Made by a program: the position numbers and the translations under genes
Shown here: positions 7,674 to 16,864 of the stretch, in pieces
Numbering within the stretch: position 1 is the first letter of the stretch
Layout of the letters: every line of letters starts with the position of its first letter
Source of the DNA: Pelagibacterium halotolerans B2
Lineage (GTDB): Bacteria > Pseudomonadota > Alphaproteobacteria > Rhizobiales > Devosiaceae
Direction: 5' to 3'
Assembly: GCF_000230555.1 (NCBI RefSeq)
Contig: NC_016078.1
Coordinates: 248,001-312,000 of the forward strand
Length of the DNA: 64,000 bases
Notes under the pieces: generated by a model
What the model saw: the letters and a program-made list of their open reading frames with translations, nothing else
What the model was told of the DNA's origin: nothing
Databases searched by the model: none

Positions 7674-8399
7674 ATGACTCCAAGCCCTACCCTCGAAATC
7701 TGCGTCGATGACGCCGCCGGCCTTGCCGCCGCCATCGCCGGTGGTGCAGACCGCATCGAGCTCTGCTCCGCCCTCGCCCTCGGCGGGCTCACGCCCACCC
7801 CGGGCCTGATGGCCCTCGCCGCCAAAGCGCCGATCCCGGTTTACGCCATGATCCGCCCGCGCCCCGGCGATTTCGTCTTTTCCCCTGACGATGTGGCGAC
7901 CATGGAAACCGATATCGACACCGCCCGCTCAGCCGGGCTTGCCGGTGTCGTCCTCGGCGCCACCCGCCCCGATGGCAGCCTCGATATCGCAACTCTAGAA
8001 GGCCTCACCGCCCGCGCCGCCGGCCTCGGCCTCACCCTGCACCGCGCCTTCGATCTGGCGCCCGATTTCCCTGCCGCCATCGACACGGCCATAGCACTCG
8101 GGTTCGAGCGTATCCTCACCTCCGGCGGCGCCCCCCGGGCCATCGACGGACTCGATGCCTTGCGCGCCATGATCGCCCATGCCGCCGGCCGCATCGCCAT
8201 CATGCCCGGCTCGGGCGTCGCAGCGGACAACGCCAGAAGCTTCCTCGCCCTCGGCGCCACCGAGCTTCACGCCTCGGCCGGCCGCGCACTGGAAATTCCC
8301 GCCGGCCGCGCCGCAGATCTGGGCTATGTCGCACCCGGCATGAAGCGCACAGACGCCGATCTGGTGGCCGCGCTCAAGCGGGCGATGACGGCTGCCTGA
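7674..8399 (+). CDS. cutC: CutC family protein (copper homeostasis-associated TIM barrel)
   Basis: A 241-residue CutC protein forming a TIM barrel. Family signatures include LEICVDDAAGLAAAIAGGAD and RIELCSALALGGLTPTPGLM at the N-terminus, VYAMIRPRPGDFVFS, LTLHRAFDLAPD, ILTSGGAPRAIDG and IMPGSGVAADNA. CutC was linked genetically to copper tolerance in E. coli, but the biochemical role is unsettled. The start at 7674 was preferred over 7659 because the family begins at about MTPSPTLEIC. It may be co-transcribed with the ROK kinase. Confidence 0.9.
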   Translation: MTPSPTLEICVDDAAGLAAAIAGGADRIELCSALALGGLTPTPGLMALAAKAPIPVYAMIRPRPGDFVFSPDDVATMETDIDTARSAGLAGVVLGATRPDGSLDIATLEGLTARAAGLGLTLHRAFDLAPDFPAAIDTAIALGFERILTSGGAPRAIDGLDALRAMIAHAAGRIAIMPGSGVAADNARSFLALGATELHASAGRALEIPAGRAADLGYVAPGMKRTDADLVAALKRAMTAA

Positions 8400-8414
8400 G
8401 CGGCGCCCACACCC

Positions 8415-8600
8415 TCGCTGCCCCGGGCTTGACCCGGGGCCCATGTGCGCGACCGCGCCCTCCCGTGGCTGGGCAGGCCCTGCCGGGCCCCGGATCACGT
8501 CCGGGAGAGCGATGGCGGGGTAATCCGCCCATCCTCCCCACCCCGGTCATCCCGGGCGAAGACCCGGAACCCAGCACCCCCGGAGCTGGCGGTTCGATCT
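8415..8600. repeat. Composite intergenic palindromic repeats between cutC and the next gene
   Basis: Bases 8400-8687 hold no gene. Within them are CCCCGGGCTTGACCCGGGG, a CCCGGATCACGTCCGGGA hairpin and a CCCGGGCGAAGACCCGG hairpin in tandem, all members of the palindromic class scattered through this window. Confidence 0.7.
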
Positions 8601-8687
8601 CCAGCGCGGCGCATCCCGTGCTTGACTGTTGGCAATCGCACGGCGGCGCAATAGCGTGCGACGACAACCGCACGAGAACAGACCCCA

Positions 8688-9530
8688 ATGAAAAAAGCGC
8701 CATTCCCTGTCGGCCCCGTGACGCTGTTCATCGTTGCGATGCTTGGTCTTACGTCGTCACCCGCCATCGCGCAGGAAGACCAGTGTGGCTCCGACGCCGC
8801 TTCCATCGTACAAACCGCCTATCCCGACGGCACCAAAATTTCCGACGAAACCTACTCGGTCGATGGCGGCACGATCACGCTGCCCGCCGACAGCATCGTC
8901 GATTATGCCTCTCATAAGATGGTCTGCCGCATCTGGCCGGCCAATCCGCAATACCGTCTCGTCGCCGTCCCCTTGATCTACGGGCGGACCGGCGATGCAA
9001 CCGAGGGCGATCTCGACCTTCTCGTTCTCGATACCGAAACACACGCGGTCATCGCGCGCACCCGCCTGGCAGACAGGATGTCCGACGACGCCGTGCGGAT
9101 TTATCGCGTGGCGTTCGATACAGCGTTCTACCGGCTGGCGCCGGGCCGCATCGCGTTCGGCCTGCGCATCGTCGAGGAGGGAAGTTCACGGGTGAACCCC
9201 TTTATGCTTACAACGCTCTGGCTCTTCGACATGGAGGGAGAAGACCTGCGCGCCATCCTCGACAATGTCGTTGTCGATCAACGTGGCGGAGAATGGGACG
9301 GCAATTGCGATGGCGAATTTTACGCAACCACCCGCACGCTCGCCATGGCGCCCCGGATCCACAACGGGCACGCCGACATCATCGTCTCCACCCACGCCGA
9401 AACCAGCGTTTCCCAACAGCGCGATGGCCAATGCACCGAAACCCTGACGGACAGCCCGGCCTCCACCGATCATCTGATTTTCGACGGCACGCAATACACC
9501 GTCCCCGAAGCTCTGACGCGCGGCTGGTAG
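8688..9530 (+). CDS. Secreted protein of unknown function
   Basis: A 280-residue protein with a clear Sec signal peptide: a basic start (MKKAPFPVG), a hydrophobic core and a cleavage site after SPAIAQ near residue 29. The mature part is acidic, with several cysteines (in DQCG, MVCRIW, WDGNCDGEF and DGQCTETL) that could form disulfides. Four or five repeated beta-strand-like segments are seen, but no family was recognised. It is probably a periplasmic or secreted protein. The AATGAAAAAA start context is good. No operon partner is evident. Confidence 0.7.
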   Translation: MKKAPFPVGPVTLFIVAMLGLTSSPAIAQEDQCGSDAASIVQTAYPDGTKISDETYSVDGGTITLPADSIVDYASHKMVCRIWPANPQYRLVAVPLIYGRTGDATEGDLDLLVLDTETHAVIARTRLADRMSDDAVRIYRVAFDTAFYRLAPGRIAFGLRIVEEGSSRVNPFMLTTLWLFDMEGEDLRAILDNVVVDQRGGEWDGNCDGEFYATTRTLAMAPRIHNGHADIIVSTHAETSVSQQRDGQCTETLTDSPASTDHLIFDGTQYTVPEALTRGW

Positions 9531-9560
9531 CAGAGCCAGCAGAAAAAGTAGGAGACGCCG

Positions 9561-10088
9561 ATGTTGTCGTGGCCATCGTTACCCACAGACAATCTGTATA
9601 AATTCCAAGCAATTGCTGGTCTGGTGTTGGTCGTTGTTAGCTCCATTTTTATGTATTTGCGAGTTTCAGAGGATGCGCTGGAAGTTGCTAGAATTTCGGC
9701 TGTGATCTCATCATACGAAACGCTGCTTGAAAGGGATGCCGAAGAAATTCGGGCCTTTCGTGAGCAGCTTGAGAGCCGAGAGGCAGAGAACGAACTTGAT
9801 AGTGTTGACTTGGAAGGTTTGCAGTTGCGCCTTTCTCAATTTGAAGAGTTGGAACGACAACATCGAGAGTCCGCAGCCCGCATAAGCGAAGATTCTGCGC
9901 TAAGCAGGACCAGAGTGGATAACACTGCTATGGCCCATGGGCCGTTGTTCGCAATGACCATTGCCGGCCTCATATTTATGCTTCATGGGTTCTGGTTGTG
10001 GTACTCCCGCGTGCAGGTCCATCAGGATAAACTTCTGCGTCTGCAAGTCGAAAAAATTGCCTCTGATCTCAGCAAGCGCGATGAATAG
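9561..10088 (+). CDS. Two-helix membrane protein with a coiled-coil middle, unknown function
   Basis: A 175-residue protein with a transmembrane segment at about residues 16-34 (LVLVVVSSIFMYL), a long charged coiled-coil stretch at about 45-115 (rich in E, R, Q and L heptads) and a second membrane segment at about 127-147, then a charged tail. The topology suggests a hairpin with the coiled coil on one side of the membrane. Base composition is visibly lower in GC, and codon choice (TTG, AGA, GAT, TCT) differs from both neighbours, suggesting recent acquisition. A TAGGAGACG ribosome-binding site precedes the start. The stop overlaps the hrpB start by 8 bp. No family was recognised. Confidence 0.7.
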   Translation: MLSWPSLPTDNLYKFQAIAGLVLVVVSSIFMYLRVSEDALEVARISAVISSYETLLERDAEEIRAFREQLESREAENELDSVDLEGLQLRLSQFEELERQHRESAARISEDSALSRTRVDNTAMAHGPLFAMTIAGLIFMLHGFWLWYSRVQVHQDKLLRLQVEKIASDLSKRDE

Positions 10089-12564
10089 CGATCGCTTCGT
10101 GAAGTTCCATTCTTTGGCCACCCTGCCAATTCTGCCCATCGACGCCGTCGTCCCCGCGCTCAAATCAGCGCTGGAGGACAAAACGCGCGCCGTCCTCGTC
10201 GCTCCGCCCGGCGCGGGCAAGACCACCCGCGTGCCCCTCGCTCTGCTCGATGCCGGTTGGCGCGCCGATGGCAAGATCGTCATGCTCGAGCCGCGCCGCC
10301 TCGCCGCCCGTGCCGCCGCCCGGCGCATGGCCCAGACGCTGGGCGAACAGGTCGGCGAGACCGTCGGCTACCGTGTCAGGCTCGATACGAAAATTTCGGC
10401 CAGGACCCGGATCGAAGTGGTCACCGAGGGCGTCTTCACCCGCATGGTGCTCGACGATCCTGAACTCACCGGCATCGCCGCCGTCCTGTTCGACGAATTT
10501 CACGAACGCAGCCTCGATGGCGATTTGGGCCTTGCCCTCACCCTCGATGCCACGGCCCTGCGCGAAGATCTGCGCATCCTCGTCATGTCGGCCACGCTCG
10601 ACGGCGCGGCGGTGGCGACCCTGCTCGGCGATGCCCCAATCATCGAAAGCCAGGGCCGGGCCTTCCCCGTTGAAACCCGCCACATCGTCCCCGATGCCAA
10701 TGCGCGCATCGAACAATCGGTTACCGCCGCAACCCGCCGCGCACTGGCCGAGGACACCGGTTCGATCCTCGTCTTTCTCCCCGGTCAGGCCGAAATCCGC
10801 CGCACCGCCGAAGCGCTTGGCCCAATCGTCGGACCCGATACCGACATCGCCCCGCTTTACGGCCAGCTCACCCCCGCCGAACAGGATCGCGCCATCCAGC
10901 CTGCCCCGACGGGCCGCCGCAAGATCGTCCTCGCCACCGCCATCGCCCAGACCTCGCTGACCATCGAAGGGGTTCGGATCGTGATCGATTCCGGCCTTGC
11001 CCGCCTGCCGGTTTACGAACCCGATACCGGCCTGACCCGCCTCGAAACCCGCCGCGTTTCCCGCGCCAGCGCCGATCAGCGCCGGGGGAGGGCAGGGCGC
11101 ACCGAACCGGGCGTGTGCTATCGCCTGTGGCACGAAGGCCAGACTCAAAGCCTGCCCCCTTTCGATCCTCCCGAAATCCTCCAGGCAGATCTGACAAGCC
11201 TCGTCCTCGATCTCGCAAGCTGGGGCGTCACGGACCCCAAGACCCTTGCTTTCCTCGATCCCCCGCCTGCGCCCGCATGGTCCGAGGCCGTCGATCTTTT
11301 GCAAAACCTCGAAGCGCTCGACGCCGCCGGCCGCATCACGCCCCACGGCACGCTGCTCGCAAGACTGCCGCTCCATCCGCGCCTCGGCCACATGATCGCG
11401 CTGGCCGCCACCGAAGGCACCGCAATGGATGCCGCCCTGCTCGGCGTCCTGGCGGGTGAACCCGGCCTTGGCGGCACCGCCATCGATCTTGCCGACCGCT
11501 TCGAGCGCCTGCGCCGCGACAAGTCCAGGCGCGCTGCTGAAGCCAAAACCCTCGCCACCCGCTGGGCAAAAGCCGCCGGCGGGGCAGGGCAGCTTTCCGG
11601 CGCCGATCTCGCCCGCCACCTCGCCCGCGCCTATCCAGATCGCGTCGCGCAGCAGACGGGCCCCGGCCGCTTCCGCCTCGCCAATGGCCGTCAGGCCCGC
11701 ATCGATGAAACCGAGCGCCTGGCGCGCGAAAAATTCCTCGTCATAACCGACATGACCGGCGCCGCCGCCAGCGCCCATATCCGCGCTGCCATCGCCATCG
11801 GTCGCGATGACATCGAGGAGATTTTTTCAAGCCACATCGAAACCGTAACCGATCTGGCGTTCGATCCCGCAGCCCGCGCCGTCCGTGCCCGCCGCCAGCG
11901 CCGCATCGGCGCCCTGCGCCTTGAAGACGGACCCGCCGCCATTAACGATCCCAAAGCCGCCGCGCCCATGCTGGCCAAAGGCATCGCGCAGGTCGGCATC
12001 GACAAACTTCCCTGGACCCGCGACCAGCGCACCCTGCGCGAACGCGCCGGTTTCCTCCATCGCACCATGGGCGCCGACTGGCCCGACCTCTCGGACGCGG
12101 CGCTGGCTGAAAACGATGCCGCCTGGCTCGTGCCGCACATCTCAGGTCTTACGCGCCTCGACGCCATCACCGCAGATCACCTCTCTGCCGCCCTGTTCGA
12201 CCTTTTGCCCTGGGACAGGCGCGCGCAGATGGAAACGCTGCTGCCCTCCCATTTCGCCGTGCCTTCGGGCAGCAATATCCCCATCGATTATGCCGCTGAA
12301 AACGGCCCGGTCCTCGCCGTCCGCGTGCAGGAACTGTTCGGGCTCGACACCCACCCTGCCATCGCCAATGGCAAGGTGCCCCTCCTGCTCTCGCTCCTCT
12401 CCCCGGCCCATCGCCCCATCCAGACCACGCGCGATCTCCCCGGCTTCTGGCGCGGCTCGTGGTCCGATGTCGCAAAGGATCTGAAAGGCCGCTACCCCCG
12501 CCACTACTGGCCCGACAACCCCCTCGCCGCCCAGGCCACAAACAGGGCAAAGCCGAGAAGCTAG
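10081..12564 (+). CDS. hrpB: ATP-dependent RNA helicase HrpB
   Basis: An 827-residue DExH-box helicase of the HrpB family. Walker A is APPGAGKTTRVP at residues 41-52, the DEFH box is in LFDEFHERSLDGDLGL near residue 138, motif III is VMSATLDG, motif VI is QRRGRAGRTEPGVCYRLW, and the C-terminal HrpB-specific domain ends in HYWPDNPLAAQATNRAK. In E. coli HrpB is dispensable and its RNA target is unclear. The start at 10081 overlaps the stop of the upstream gene and sits at the family's usual N-terminus; the frame extends 120 bp further up but into that gene. Length fits the family. Confidence 0.92.
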   Translation: MNSDRFVKFHSLATLPILPIDAVVPALKSALEDKTRAVLVAPPGAGKTTRVPLALLDAGWRADGKIVMLEPRRLAARAAARRMAQTLGEQVGETVGYRVRLDTKISARTRIEVVTEGVFTRMVLDDPELTGIAAVLFDEFHERSLDGDLGLALTLDATALREDLRILVMSATLDGAAVATLLGDAPIIESQGRAFPVETRHIVPDANARIEQSVTAATRRALAEDTGSILVFLPGQAEIRRTAEALGPIVGPDTDIAPLYGQLTPAEQDRAIQPAPTGRRKIVLATAIAQTSLTIEGVRIVIDSGLARLPVYEPDTGLTRLETRRVSRASADQRRGRAGRTEPGVCYRLWHEGQTQSLPPFDPPEILQADLTSLVLDLASWGVTDPKTLAFLDPPPAPAWSEAVDLLQNLEALDAAGRITPHGTLLARLPLHPRLGHMIALAATEGTAMDAALLGVLAGEPGLGGTAIDLADRFERLRRDKSRRAAEAKTLATRWAKAAGGAGQLSGADLARHLARAYPDRVAQQTGPGRFRLANGRQARIDETERLAREKFLVITDMTGAAASAHIRAAIAIGRDDIEEIFSSHIETVTDLAFDPAARAVRARRQRRIGALRLEDGPAAINDPKAAAPMLAKGIAQVGIDKLPWTRDQRTLRERAGFLHRTMGADWPDLSDAALAENDAAWLVPHISGLTRLDAITADHLSAALFDLLPWDRRAQMETLLPSHFAVPSGSNIPIDYAAENGPVLAVRVQELFGLDTHPAIANGKVPLLLSLLSPAHRPIQTTRDLPGFWRGSWSDVAKDLKGRYPRHYWPDNPLAAQATNRAKPRS

Positions 12565-12594
12565 GGGTTAGGGTGCGGGGGCTCTTGCCGCCAT

Positions 12595-12705
12595 CCCTCC
12601 CTCGCTGCCCCGGGCTTGACCCGGGGTCCATGAGCGCCGCCGCACCCACCAGTGGGCCGGGAAGGCTGCTGGGTCCCGGATCGAGTCCGGGACAGCGATG
12701 ATGGG
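12595..12705. repeat. Composite intergenic palindromic repeat
   Basis: Two hairpins in tandem, CCCCGGGCTTGACCCGGGG and CCCGGATCGAGTCCGGG, followed by ACAGCGATG. It fills the gap between the convergent hrpB and GGDEF-EAL genes. Confidence 0.7.
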
Positions 12706-12708
12706 GGG

Positions 12709-15435
12709 CTAGCTCGCGTTGCGCCAGCTCTGGCTGGCCACGAACTGGGCTATCGCATCCCCGTCCATGGGGCGGGCGATGGCGTAGCCCTGCAGGGCCG
12801 CGCAGCCCATATCGGCGAGAATTTTCGCGTGTTCGAAGCTCTCCACGCCCTCGGCAATCGCTTCGATGCCCAGCGACGCCCCAATCTCGATGATCGAGCC
12901 GACCAGACGGCGCTGGCCGGGTGAACTGGTGATCGGCATCACCAATTGCCGGTCGATCTTGAGTCGCGTCGGCCGCAACTGCAACAGCGATACGATAGAG
13001 GCGTAGCCGGTGCCGAAATCGTCGATTTCGATATCGATCCCCAGGTCCCTGATCTGGTCGATATTGAATGAAACAAGCGAGTCGCGCTCATCGAGATAGA
13101 TGGATTCGATCAACTCGAACGAAACCGTCCCTTCTTCGATATCGAGCGCCTTGAGCGTGCCGATCAGTCCTTCGTCGTTCAGCCGCCGCGCCGAAACGTT
13201 GACCGAAACGCGCGGCACGTCGAGCCCCGCCGCCCTCCATTTTTTGTGCTGGGCCAGCGCCTGCTCGAGGATCAGCTTGTCGATTGCCGCAACCACGTTG
13301 AGGTCCTCGGCAATCGCCATGAACGCGTCCGGCGCCAGCAATCCCCTGATCGGATGGTTCCAGCGGGCCAGCGCCTCCATGCCCACGATATCGAGCGTCT
13401 TTGCGTCCACCTGCGGCTGGTAGAAGGCGATGAACTCGTCGTTTTCCAGCCCCGCCAGGATGTCGTCGGCCACGCGCTTGGCGGTGATGATTTCGGCCTG
13501 CAATTCCTCGGAAAAGAACTCGGCCCGGTTCCGGCCGCGCTCCTTGGCGCGATAAAGCGCGATATCGGCATTGACCAGAACCTGCTTGGCCGGCGTGTTG
13601 GAGATATCGCCCCCCGCGATCCCGATCGAAACCCCGAACCGGCATTCATGGCCCTGATAGGACACGGGCTTGCGCATGGCCGCGATGATCCGTTCGGCCA
13701 TGGCGCGCAATTCGGCGTCCGACTTTTCCCCGATGCACAGGATGACGAATTCGTCGCCCCCGATCCGCGCCACGAAATCGGAGGGTCTCACAGAGCCCTT
13801 GAGCACTTCGGACGCATGAATCAGCATCGCGTCACCCGCCGCGTGGCCCAGCGTATCGTTGATCTGCTTGAACCGGTCCAGATCGATATGCTGGATCGAG
13901 ACATAGCCGCCATTGTGCGCGCTGCGCTTGGTGTGCATGTCGAGGATTTCATCGAGATAGCGCCGGTTGGGCAGTCCGGTCAGCGGGTCGTGCATGGCGT
14001 TGTGCTCGATGCGCGCCTTGGCGGTTTCCAGCTCGAAATTTTTCGCTTCCGCCTGTGTCTTGGCGCGCAGCAGCGCCTCGGACAGTTTGGCGTCCGGCGT
14101 CGCGTCCCAGTTGACCCCCACGATCCTCGGCGCGGTTCCCTGATCCTGATAGACCGAGCCGATGGCCCGGATATAGCGCGTTTCGCCTTCTGGGGTGACG
14201 ATGCGGTAGTTGGAAAGATACTGGCTGCCCGAGCGCACGGATTCATTGAATTCGCGTTCGGCGCGTTCAAGATCGTCCGGATGCAGCCTGTCGCGCCAAT
14301 GGGTGTAGTCGCGCTGGCCCCCGTCGCGCGGATGCCCGTAAAGCTCGTTCATCCGGTCGTCCCAGGCGAGATTGCCGGTGTTGATGTTCATTTCCCACAC
14401 CCCGAGCTGGGAGGTGGAAAGCGCCAGCTCCAGCCGGCGCGACAGCCGCGACAATTCGCTTTCGCGCCGCCGCTGCTCGATCATCCGCCGCCGCCGCTCC
14501 TCATTGAGCCGGCCCAGCAGCACGATGGGCACGAGGATCAGCGCTGCGGCCAGCCCCATCCCCACCCGAAGCGCTGTGGTGTTGGGCGGGCTGGCGCCCC
14601 AGCCCCCGGCCGGTATGGCGGAGATGATCCAGTTCCCCGATGGCAGCAGAACCTCTGCCCGCACCGGGTTGGCGTCGAGCACCGCCGCGTCGCCGTAAAA
14701 CACCGCGTCATTGTCCGCCTGCCCGTCGCGGCCCGAAATGGCGATCGAGATATCGCCCTCCATGGCGTCGAGGCCGCTCTCGGCATAGAGCCTGTCGGCA
14801 TCGATTACCGCCGATACGATGCCCCAGAACCGCTCCTGGCCGGCGTCGTTGCGATAATAGACAGGGTAACGCCCGATGAAACCGCGCCCGCCCTGCACAA
14901 GATGCACCGGTCCGGCCAGAACGATGTCCCGCGTGTCCCGCGCCTGCATCGCCGCGTCGCGCTGTTCTGTATTGTTCCTGTAGTCGAGCCCCAGCGCCGC
15001 TTCGTTGCCCGCCAGCGGATAGACCATGCGCACCACGAAATCGGGTGCCGCCGCGATATTGATGATCTGGCTGGACTGGTTGAACAGATAGGCGGCAAGC
15101 TGGGAAAACCGCGTCTGGCCCATATAGGGTTCGGTTGCGATGACGCCGACCAGACCGTGGATCAGTTGCAAATTGGAATTGACGTTGCCCTCGAGCTGGG
15201 CCCGCACCAGTCCGAGCTTGTCGAGCACGGCGGTGCGCTGGGATTGCGCGTAGATTTCCCGGTTCTGGTAGTCGGCAAACCCGATCGCAACCGCGATCAC
15301 CACCACGGCCATCAAGGCGGGTATGTTGCTGGCGCGAACCAGCACTCGCCCCAATTGCCTGACCCTGCTTCGAATGGCGCTTGCCACACTGCCCCCTGCA
15401 CCGAATTCTTCGACACGGTAAACTGTTAGGGCCAA
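12709..15435 (-). CDS. Membrane CHASE-PAS-GGDEF-EAL cyclic-di-GMP enzyme
   Basis: A 908-residue c-di-GMP signalling protein. A first transmembrane segment (about residues 37-57) and a second one (about 288-312) flank a periplasmic CHASE domain. A PAS domain (about 345-460), a GGDEF domain (about 485-640) and an EAL domain (about 650-900) follow. The GGDEF motif (RIGGDEFVIL, near 556) is intact. The EAL site is also intact: MEALARW near 686, the Asn of VSVNVS, ELIES, DDFGTGY near 806, a KIDRQ lysine and EGVES. Both diguanylate cyclase and phosphodiesterase activities are therefore possible; the net direction is unknown. The CHASE domain implies control by an external ligand. Confidence 0.92.
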   Translation of the reverse strand: MALTVYRVEEFGAGGSVASAIRSRVRQLGRVLVRASNIPALMAVVVIAVAIGFADYQNREIYAQSQRTAVLDKLGLVRAQLEGNVNSNLQLIHGLVGVIATEPYMGQTRFSQLAAYLFNQSSQIINIAAAPDFVVRMVYPLAGNEAALGLDYRNNTEQRDAAMQARDTRDIVLAGPVHLVQGGRGFIGRYPVYYRNDAGQERFWGIVSAVIDADRLYAESGLDAMEGDISIAISGRDGQADNDAVFYGDAAVLDANPVRAEVLLPSGNWIISAIPAGGWGASPPNTTALRVGMGLAAALILVPIVLLGRLNEERRRRMIEQRRRESELSRLSRRLELALSTSQLGVWEMNINTGNLAWDDRMNELYGHPRDGGQRDYTHWRDRLHPDDLERAEREFNESVRSGSQYLSNYRIVTPEGETRYIRAIGSVYQDQGTAPRIVGVNWDATPDAKLSEALLRAKTQAEAKNFELETAKARIEHNAMHDPLTGLPNRRYLDEILDMHTKRSAHNGGYVSIQHIDLDRFKQINDTLGHAAGDAMLIHASEVLKGSVRPSDFVARIGGDEFVILCIGEKSDAELRAMAERIIAAMRKPVSYQGHECRFGVSIGIAGGDISNTPAKQVLVNADIALYRAKERGRNRAEFFSEELQAEIITAKRVADDILAGLENDEFIAFYQPQVDAKTLDIVGMEALARWNHPIRGLLAPDAFMAIAEDLNVVAAIDKLILEQALAQHKKWRAAGLDVPRVSVNVSARRLNDEGLIGTLKALDIEEGTVSFELIESIYLDERDSLVSFNIDQIRDLGIDIEIDDFGTGYASIVSLLQLRPTRLKIDRQLVMPITSSPGQRRLVGSIIEIGASLGIEAIAEGVESFEHAKILADMGCAALQGYAIARPMDGDAIAQFVASQSWRNAS

Positions 15436-15528
15436 GGGCTTAACACGCCCTTTAAACGCCGGCGGTCAGCGGCATCGTTTCCGCCAAAATCCTGATAGCT
15501 GAAGTGCTTTGAGGTCGGCAGAACACTG

Positions 15529-15630
15529 GAGCCGTTCAGGATTTGATAGAATCAAATCCCCGGCTCTAAACCTTTGTTTTGTCGCGTGTCCGAACCGCAA
15601 AACCGTTTCCACTTCTGCTGGACACGCTCT
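15529..15630. repeat. Dispersed ~100-bp palindromic element, copy 1
   Basis: On the minus strand this reads GAGCGTGTCCAGCAGAAGTGG, then AAACGGTTTTGCGGTTCGGA, CACGCGACAAAACAAAGG and a terminal ATTTGATT/AATCAAAT stem. A near-identical copy in the opposite orientation lies at 26742-26846, and shorter relatives are at 51805 and 60462. The core is an imperfect hairpin. Confidence 0.85.
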
Positions 15631-15639
15631 GACAGGCTC

Positions 15640-15755
15640 GATCGTCTCTCCTGCTGTCATCCCGGCCTTGAGCCGGGATCCAGTAACCGCCAGCGCTCGC
15701 GGTTCCGTTTCGGACGCTGAGCGTACCACCCAGCTTCAAGGCTGGGAGACAAGTC
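15640..15755. repeat. Intergenic palindromic repeat
   Basis: TCATCCCGGCCTTGAGCCGGGATCC hairpin followed by an AGCCTTG/CAAGGCTGGG stem-loop (CCCAGCTTCAAGGCTGGG at 15730-15747). Together with the neighbouring repeats it fills the 580-bp gap 15436-16015, which has no credible gene. Confidence 0.65.
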
Positions 15756-15758
15756 GTT

Positions 15759-16071
15759 GCCTCAGCCTCCGAGCAGTCATTCATGCTCGGGCTGGTTGTA
15801 GAACTTCCGGACCCGGCCCCGCAGCGAGCAGCAAAGTGCCTTGCACTTTGCGTGGCCGGAGCTGCGCCGGAAAAAGCCGCGCCGTGCCTCAGCCCCCGAG
15901 CAGCCATTTGTGCTCGGGCTGGTTGTAGAACTTCCGGACCCGGCCCTGCAGCGAGCAGCAAAGTGCCTTGCACTTTGCGTGGCCGGAGCTGCGCCGGAAA
16001 AAGCCGCGCCGCGCCTCAGCCTCCGAGCAGCCATTCATGCTCGGGCTGATTGTGGAAACGCCAGACCCGGC
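15759..16071. repeat. 127-bp tandem units carrying copies of the iolB 3' end
   Basis: Two full 127-bp units (15759-15885 and 15886-16012, about 6 differences) are followed by a partial third (16013-16071) that is the 3' end of iolB itself. Each full unit contains about 59 bp matching the iolB terminus (minus-strand reading ending WLLGG-stop) plus about 68 bp with a perfect hairpin GCAAAGTGC-CTT-GCACTTTGC (15831-15851 and 15958-15978). Because 127 is not a multiple of 3, the copies are not read in frame with iolB. Confidence 0.9.
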
Positions 16072-16813
16072 GCGGCCCCGCCATCACGTTGAGATAATAG
16101 AGATCGTATCCATGGATGGCGGCGCAGGGGTGATACCCCTTGGGCACCAGCGTGGTCACCCCGTCTTCGATCAGCAGCGTTTCATCGAGGGTGCGGTCCT
16201 CAGTATAGACCCGTTGGAAGGCAAATCCCTGATGCGGGTTGAGCCGATGATAATAGGTCTCCTCGAGATAGGATTCGTCCGGCAGCGCGTCGCGGTCGTG
16301 CTTGTGCGGTGGATAGGACGATGTGTGCCCACCCGGCGTTATCACCTCGACAACCAAAAGGCTGTCCGCCACCCCATCGGTTTCCGGCAGGATATTGGTG
16401 ACATAACGCGTATTGGTGCCCTTGCCGCGCACCTCCTGGCTCATCGCCTCTGGCGCGATCACCCGCACCGCGCGCCCGGTCAGGGCAGGGGCCGAACAGA
16501 CCGCCAGTTCCAGGTCCGTCTCCGCCATCACCGACCAGTTGCAATTGCCCGGCACATAGACGGCGGCGGGCTTGCCATCGAATGGGCTTTCCCGCCCGCC
16601 GAGCGGGCCCAGATTTTGTCCTCCTGCCGTTACGGTTCCGGTGCCGGAAACAAAGACAAGGCAAACCTCCCGATCCCCGGTCACAGCCGAAACCCCCTGT
16701 GCGGCGGACAGCCTGTGCAGGGCAAACCCCACATAGCGCCACCCCGCGCTTTCCGGCGTTATGTCGATCACCTTGCCGGTCTCTCCCGACGGTTTGACGA
16801 GCAGTTCAGACAT
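16016..16813 (-). CDS. iolB: 5-deoxy-glucuronate isomerase
   Basis: A 265-residue IolB protein, converting 5-deoxy-D-glucuronate to 2-deoxy-5-keto-D-gluconate in myo-inositol breakdown. It has two cupin halves. The metal-binding region is seen in GGHTSSYPPHKHDRDALPDE around residue 165, with EETYYHRLNPHQGFAFQRVY following and GYDLYYLNVMAGPRRVW near the end. The start at 16813 (MSELLVKPSG) fits the family better than the in-frame start at 16858. It is the last gene of the minus-strand operon iolC-iolD-iolE-iolB. Its terminal codons are duplicated in the downstream repeat units. Confidence 0.93.
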   Translation of the reverse strand: MSELLVKPSGETGKVIDITPESAGWRYVGFALHRLSAAQGVSAVTGDREVCLVFVSGTGTVTAGGQNLGPLGGRESPFDGKPAAVYVPGNCNWSVMAETDLELAVCSAPALTGRAVRVIAPEAMSQEVRGKGTNTRYVTNILPETDGVADSLLVVEVITPGGHTSSYPPHKHDRDALPDESYLEETYYHRLNPHQGFAFQRVYTEDRTLDETLLIEDGVTTLVPKGYHPCAAIHGYDLYYLNVMAGPRRVWRFHNQPEHEWLLGG

Positions 16814-16864
16814 CAATTTGCTTCCTTGTTTTCCGGTCCCAGCCAGCCCCGGCCCCAATCCCCA

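Noticed and set aside
13246..15429. 727-residue open frame on the plus strand
   Set aside because: Shadow of the GGDEF-EAL gene, which shows complete catalytic motifs on the other strand.
15777..16034. Small minus-strand frame over the iolB repeat units
   Set aside because: Runs through the tandem repeat out of frame with the copied iolB codons; a product of the repeat, not a gene.
15759..16071. Tandem repeats considered as a CRISPR array
   Set aside because: Units are 127 bp with no variable spacers and only two and a half copies; no cas genes nearby.
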